A DNA stretch of 64,000 nucleotides from NCBI GenBank assembly GCA_036924285.1, contig JAYKYS010000002.1:42423501-42487500 (forward strand), written 5' to 3'. The stretch comes from Asterella californica. Lineage: Eukaryota > Streptophyta > Marchantiopsida > Marchantiales > Aytoniaceae. This document shows, piece by piece, positions 61,338 through 64,000 of this stretch. Under the pieces are notes generated by a model. That model made no database searches. It was not told where the DNA came from and saw only the letters and a program-made list of their open reading frames with translations. Every line of letters begins with the position of its first letter. Position 1 is the stretch's first letter. Made by a program: the position numbers and the translations under genes.

Positions 61338-61452
61338 AGCTCACGTTCAAATGAGAGAAAGTACACAATGAATAGCCAACGGATGGAAAGACCCCATCAA
61401 GCATTACAAGGGAAAGAAGGAACCGAAGGGCCAAGCAAGCTCACGTTCAAAT
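61338..61452. repeat. 15-bp target-site duplication around LINE copy 3
   Basis: AGCTCACGTTCAAAT occurs at 61338-61352 and again at 61438-61452, exactly flanking the 85-bp LINE tail at 61353-61437. Confidence 0.93.
61353..61437 (-). mobile_element. LINE copy 3, 85-bp tail only
   Basis: Minus-strand tail of the LINE family seen at 42.1 and 56.9 kb, sharing GGCTATTCATTG and GATGGGGTCTTTCC. Extreme 5' truncation with a perfect 15-bp duplication is the usual product of target-primed reverse transcription. Confidence 0.92.
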
Positions 61453-62135
61453 TGACCATTGTGGAGCCGTAAAAAGAATCAAAGAATAAATAAGAAATTA
61501 AAATAGCCATAAAAAAAACACCAGCATCGTTGCATGAGATTTCATATTATGTTGTATGGTAATTTTCTTATAGGATAATGCACTTCCCGTAGTGCATTTA
61601 CCAGCGTAAGGACACTGCACGAGGGCGTGGCTTGCGTTGCCCATAATCATCGAGCATGCATATTCACCCGATGGACGAGGTGCTCACAGGTGTAATTATT
61701 TGTCCGATGCAGTAAGGATAAAAGTGGATTCAAATTTCTTTCATTTTTTGCTTGTTTTCTTTTGCTTCTGCTCTATACTTGATTTTTCCTCTCTCCATTT
61801 CCAGGGGGTCTGAACCGAAAAAAAAGCCTTCCGCAGGTGTGCCTTTTTCTCGCTGACCTATCTCATGTCGTCTCCAAAACATATTAATTTCTTCTGCATA
61901 CCACTGTGTGTCTGCGAGCAGTTTTCCATTTTTTCACTTCGCAACAGTGTTCCTCGTCGTCTACAGTTTAGCATAGTATTCCGTGAAATCATCCACTGCA
62001 CGTGAAGTGCAATCGCTGCAAATGAAGCATTGTTGTTTTATTGACAATGACGTCCAGACGTAAACGATGTAAACAGGATAGCTCACAGGCTGATAACGGA
62101 AAGTAGCTCGCTTTCTATCAAAGTAGCTCAGAGAC

Positions 62136-62170
62136 TGATACAGTTCAATACACAACCGAACTGTATCAGC
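62136..62170. repeat. 12-bp perfect hairpin
   Basis: CTGATACAGTTC (62136-62147) pairs with 62159-62170. A partial extra copy of the flanking word CAAAGTAGCTC lies just before it. Confidence 0.8.
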
Positions 62171-62199
62171 CGATTCTGTACATAGGTCGAAGGCTCTGA

Positions 62200-62700
62200 T
62201 CAAGCAGCCCCTAATCGAAGAAAGAAAGCAACAAACGGCGAGAAAAGACGAGAAACGATAACCGCTGAGAAAATACGAGAAAAAGAGCCATCCCTACGAC
62301 ACAACGGGCTCCGGCAGCACAGCGGATTGTCCTTGCAGTCGTGGTCTCGTCGACAGCGGCTAATCTTCCTAACCTAATTGAAAAAAGAAAGCAACAACCG
62401 CTGACAAAACACGAGCAAAAGAGCCATCGTCTAATCGGACAAAGAAACAACATGCAGGAAGAAGTAGAAACTATATCGATCAGCGGCTCCCGTCCCGCTT
62501 CCGCTGACGAAGCAACATCGAAAACGAGGTCCTGGCAGAAACAGTACCTCGATCCGGTCTTACCCGCCATGCGAAATCCTGCAGCAACGCAAGCGAGCAG
62601 CAACGAGAAGCGAACTCGCAACAGCGAAGGTCTGCGACAAGCTGCAAATCTGCAGTGTAGCAGCAATGAAAAGCACTGCCGCTACCCATAACCATATGTG
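62200..62700. other. GC-richer island with imperfect internal duplication
   Basis: AAAGAAAGCAACAA...AAAGAGCCATC recurs at about 62218-62295 and 62384-62430, and AGCAGCAA(C/T)GA-type words recur near 62600-62670. Frames on both strands are long here (up to 151 codons), but none has family resemblance. It may be an unidentified promoter or LTR-like region. Confidence 0.4.
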
Positions 62701-62919
62701 AACGGTAGCGAACGTGACTACAAGTGAGCAAAGCCAAGTCTCGTGTACGCTTACTATGTCTTTCCGCGAACTGTAGCGAGAAAAAAGGTTTCTACAACTT
62801 GCCGACAGTCCCGCCGTGCCCCTAGCTCGGTTTTTCAACCTTCGGTTAGAAAGACGCCACCCAATCATATTTTTCCAAACATTTTTAACTTGGCCGTTTC
62901 GCGTTGTTTCGCGTTGGGG

Positions 62920-63015
62920 ATGCTTATTCACCGTCTTCCAAGTTAGGAAGAGGGAGTAGTTTATGCCTTAACTCTTCTGGTTGAAAGAGTTAAATTAATA
63001 AATTAATAAATTTTA
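62920..63015 (-). repeat. Twin-hairpin dispersed repeat, copy I (end only)
   Basis: Reverse orientation: TTATTCACCGTCTTCCAAGT with AGGAAGA (hairpin 2), then TTAACTCTTCTGGTTGAAAGAGTTAA (hairpin 1). Confidence 0.65.
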
Positions 63016-64000
63016 TTATCCACAGAAAAAAATACTTATGGCAGCATGAAAAGTAATTTTGGACATGACATTTACAGTTCCTATCGTTTGGGAGATACAC
63101 ATGTCCATAGCATAGAAAGGATCATTACTATAGATCTAAATCACTTCAAAAATATATAATTTTTCATTCTTAGTCAAACTTCTTTAAGTCACGCAGTGAG
63201 TTTTCTATTTTTGAACTTTTTTTTTTGAATTTCTTTGAACATCTAAAGTCTACTCAGTCTTTAATAAGGCTGAGTAAGCTTTGAAAATTTTATGTTGTGT
63301 ACGAAAAACAGTATCATGTCGATTAATCCAAATTTTTTTGCACAAATTTTTCTCCAAGTCAATTGAGAACCAATAGCTTTTGATCAATTTTTATCCTATA
63401 TCAACAATTGTCTTGTTTCTTCACTCTACCAAAACTTCACTTTGGATACATATACAAGATCAAGAAAGTGCATTAGCCTATGTGAAACACGTTGTGTGCA
63501 AAATTTGTGTTCGTGTTCGTGGTATTGTATTGTTTGCTCGTGACATAACGCTCCCCATTGAAAGTTTTGCTAGTGATTTACGGAAAAAAATATTTCTAAA
63601 ACTGCATTTTGCAGAAAAATTTGCAGTCAATGACAAAATCCATGTGGGAACATATTGATAATCCACTTTGAGATATTAGGTTTCTACGTTTAATTTACTT
63701 ACAATGCCTACTGTTCATATATTAGAAATAAAAGTCAACCCATCGGAAACAGAACAAAAGCTCCAGCCTTAAAAAGCTGTCTTCAACGCCAAGTAGTATG
63801 TACTATAGTGTATGTGCGCTATTCAAATAAAGAATTAAAAATCAATACTGCATAAAAGATCGATTATTTTGATGCTATAAAATACATGATCTGTTTTTTA
63901 GATCCAATTTAGAGTTTCCTTTGATGGAAATCCACTCACCTAAAATTTCAGAGGAGAGAGGAACTAGAAATCGATATCACTGTTTGGTGGACATTCTTAT
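63016..64000. other. AT-rich end of the window
   Basis: No gene or repeat recognised. The 92-codon frame at 63380-63658 has no family resemblance. Confidence 0.5.

Noticed and set aside
62211..62691. Frames of 151 codons (minus) and 116 codons (plus)
   Set aside because: They overlap each other, the plus frame lacks an ATG at its start, and the sequence has internal duplications that favour open frames.

Overview
This 64 kb window is nuclear DNA of a land plant. The evidence is an amino-acid transporter gene split by many GT-AG introns, an intron-free F-box/kelch-type gene, and plant-type retroelements from several classes (Ty3/gypsy with a tRNA-Asp primer site, Ty1/copia, LINE, SINE-like). 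The mix suggests a bryophyte, perhaps a liverwort, but the species cannot be fixed from the sequence alone. Gene density is low: three convincing host genes, with the rest repeats and unrecognised AT-rich DNA.

Layout. (1) 1-18.7 kb is a nested retroelement block. A full-length Ty3/gypsy element (1594-14791, 3.16 kb LTRs, 5-bp duplication TGAAC) sits inside an older, decayed element read on the minus strand (1-1593 and from 14792 on). The LTRs carry a long open reading frame upstream of the LTR TATA box. The internal region holds gag, protease, reverse transcriptase, RNase H and integrase, but is dead: it has stop codons, frameshifts and an inverted piece of reverse transcriptase bounded by a 24-bp hairpin. 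(2) 19.8-26.3 kb is a repeat cluster with no gene: two ~1.7 kb arms in inverted orientation, flanked by direct repeats. (3) 27.6-32.4 kb holds the F-box gene (29134-30510) and a broken exon-like reading frame near 31.6 kb. (4) 32.4-36.7 kb is AT-rich, with a decayed Ty1/copia relic on the minus strand. (5) 37.2-37.7 kb holds an intron-free HIT-family hydrolase gene of bacterial type, minus strand. (6) 42.1-45.6 kb is a decayed LINE on the minus strand; two 5'-truncated relatives lie at 56.9-57.5 and 61.35-61.44 kb, the latter with a perfect 15-bp target-site duplication. (7) 49.0-54.7 kb holds an AAAP/SLC38-type amino-acid transporter gene of 11 coding exons.

The most interesting finding is in that transporter. 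Its third coding position is occupied by two alternative exons, 51065-51167 and 51685-51787. They have the same length (103 nt) and phase and encode related versions of one membrane segment. Using both, or neither, breaks the frame, so they should be mutually exclusive. Intronic hairpins lie close by, and a seven-codon upstream reading frame sits inside a perfect hairpin in the likely 5' leader. A second unexplained signal is a family of at least nine dispersed repeats between 32 and 63 kb, recognisable by two adjacent hairpins of conserved sequence.
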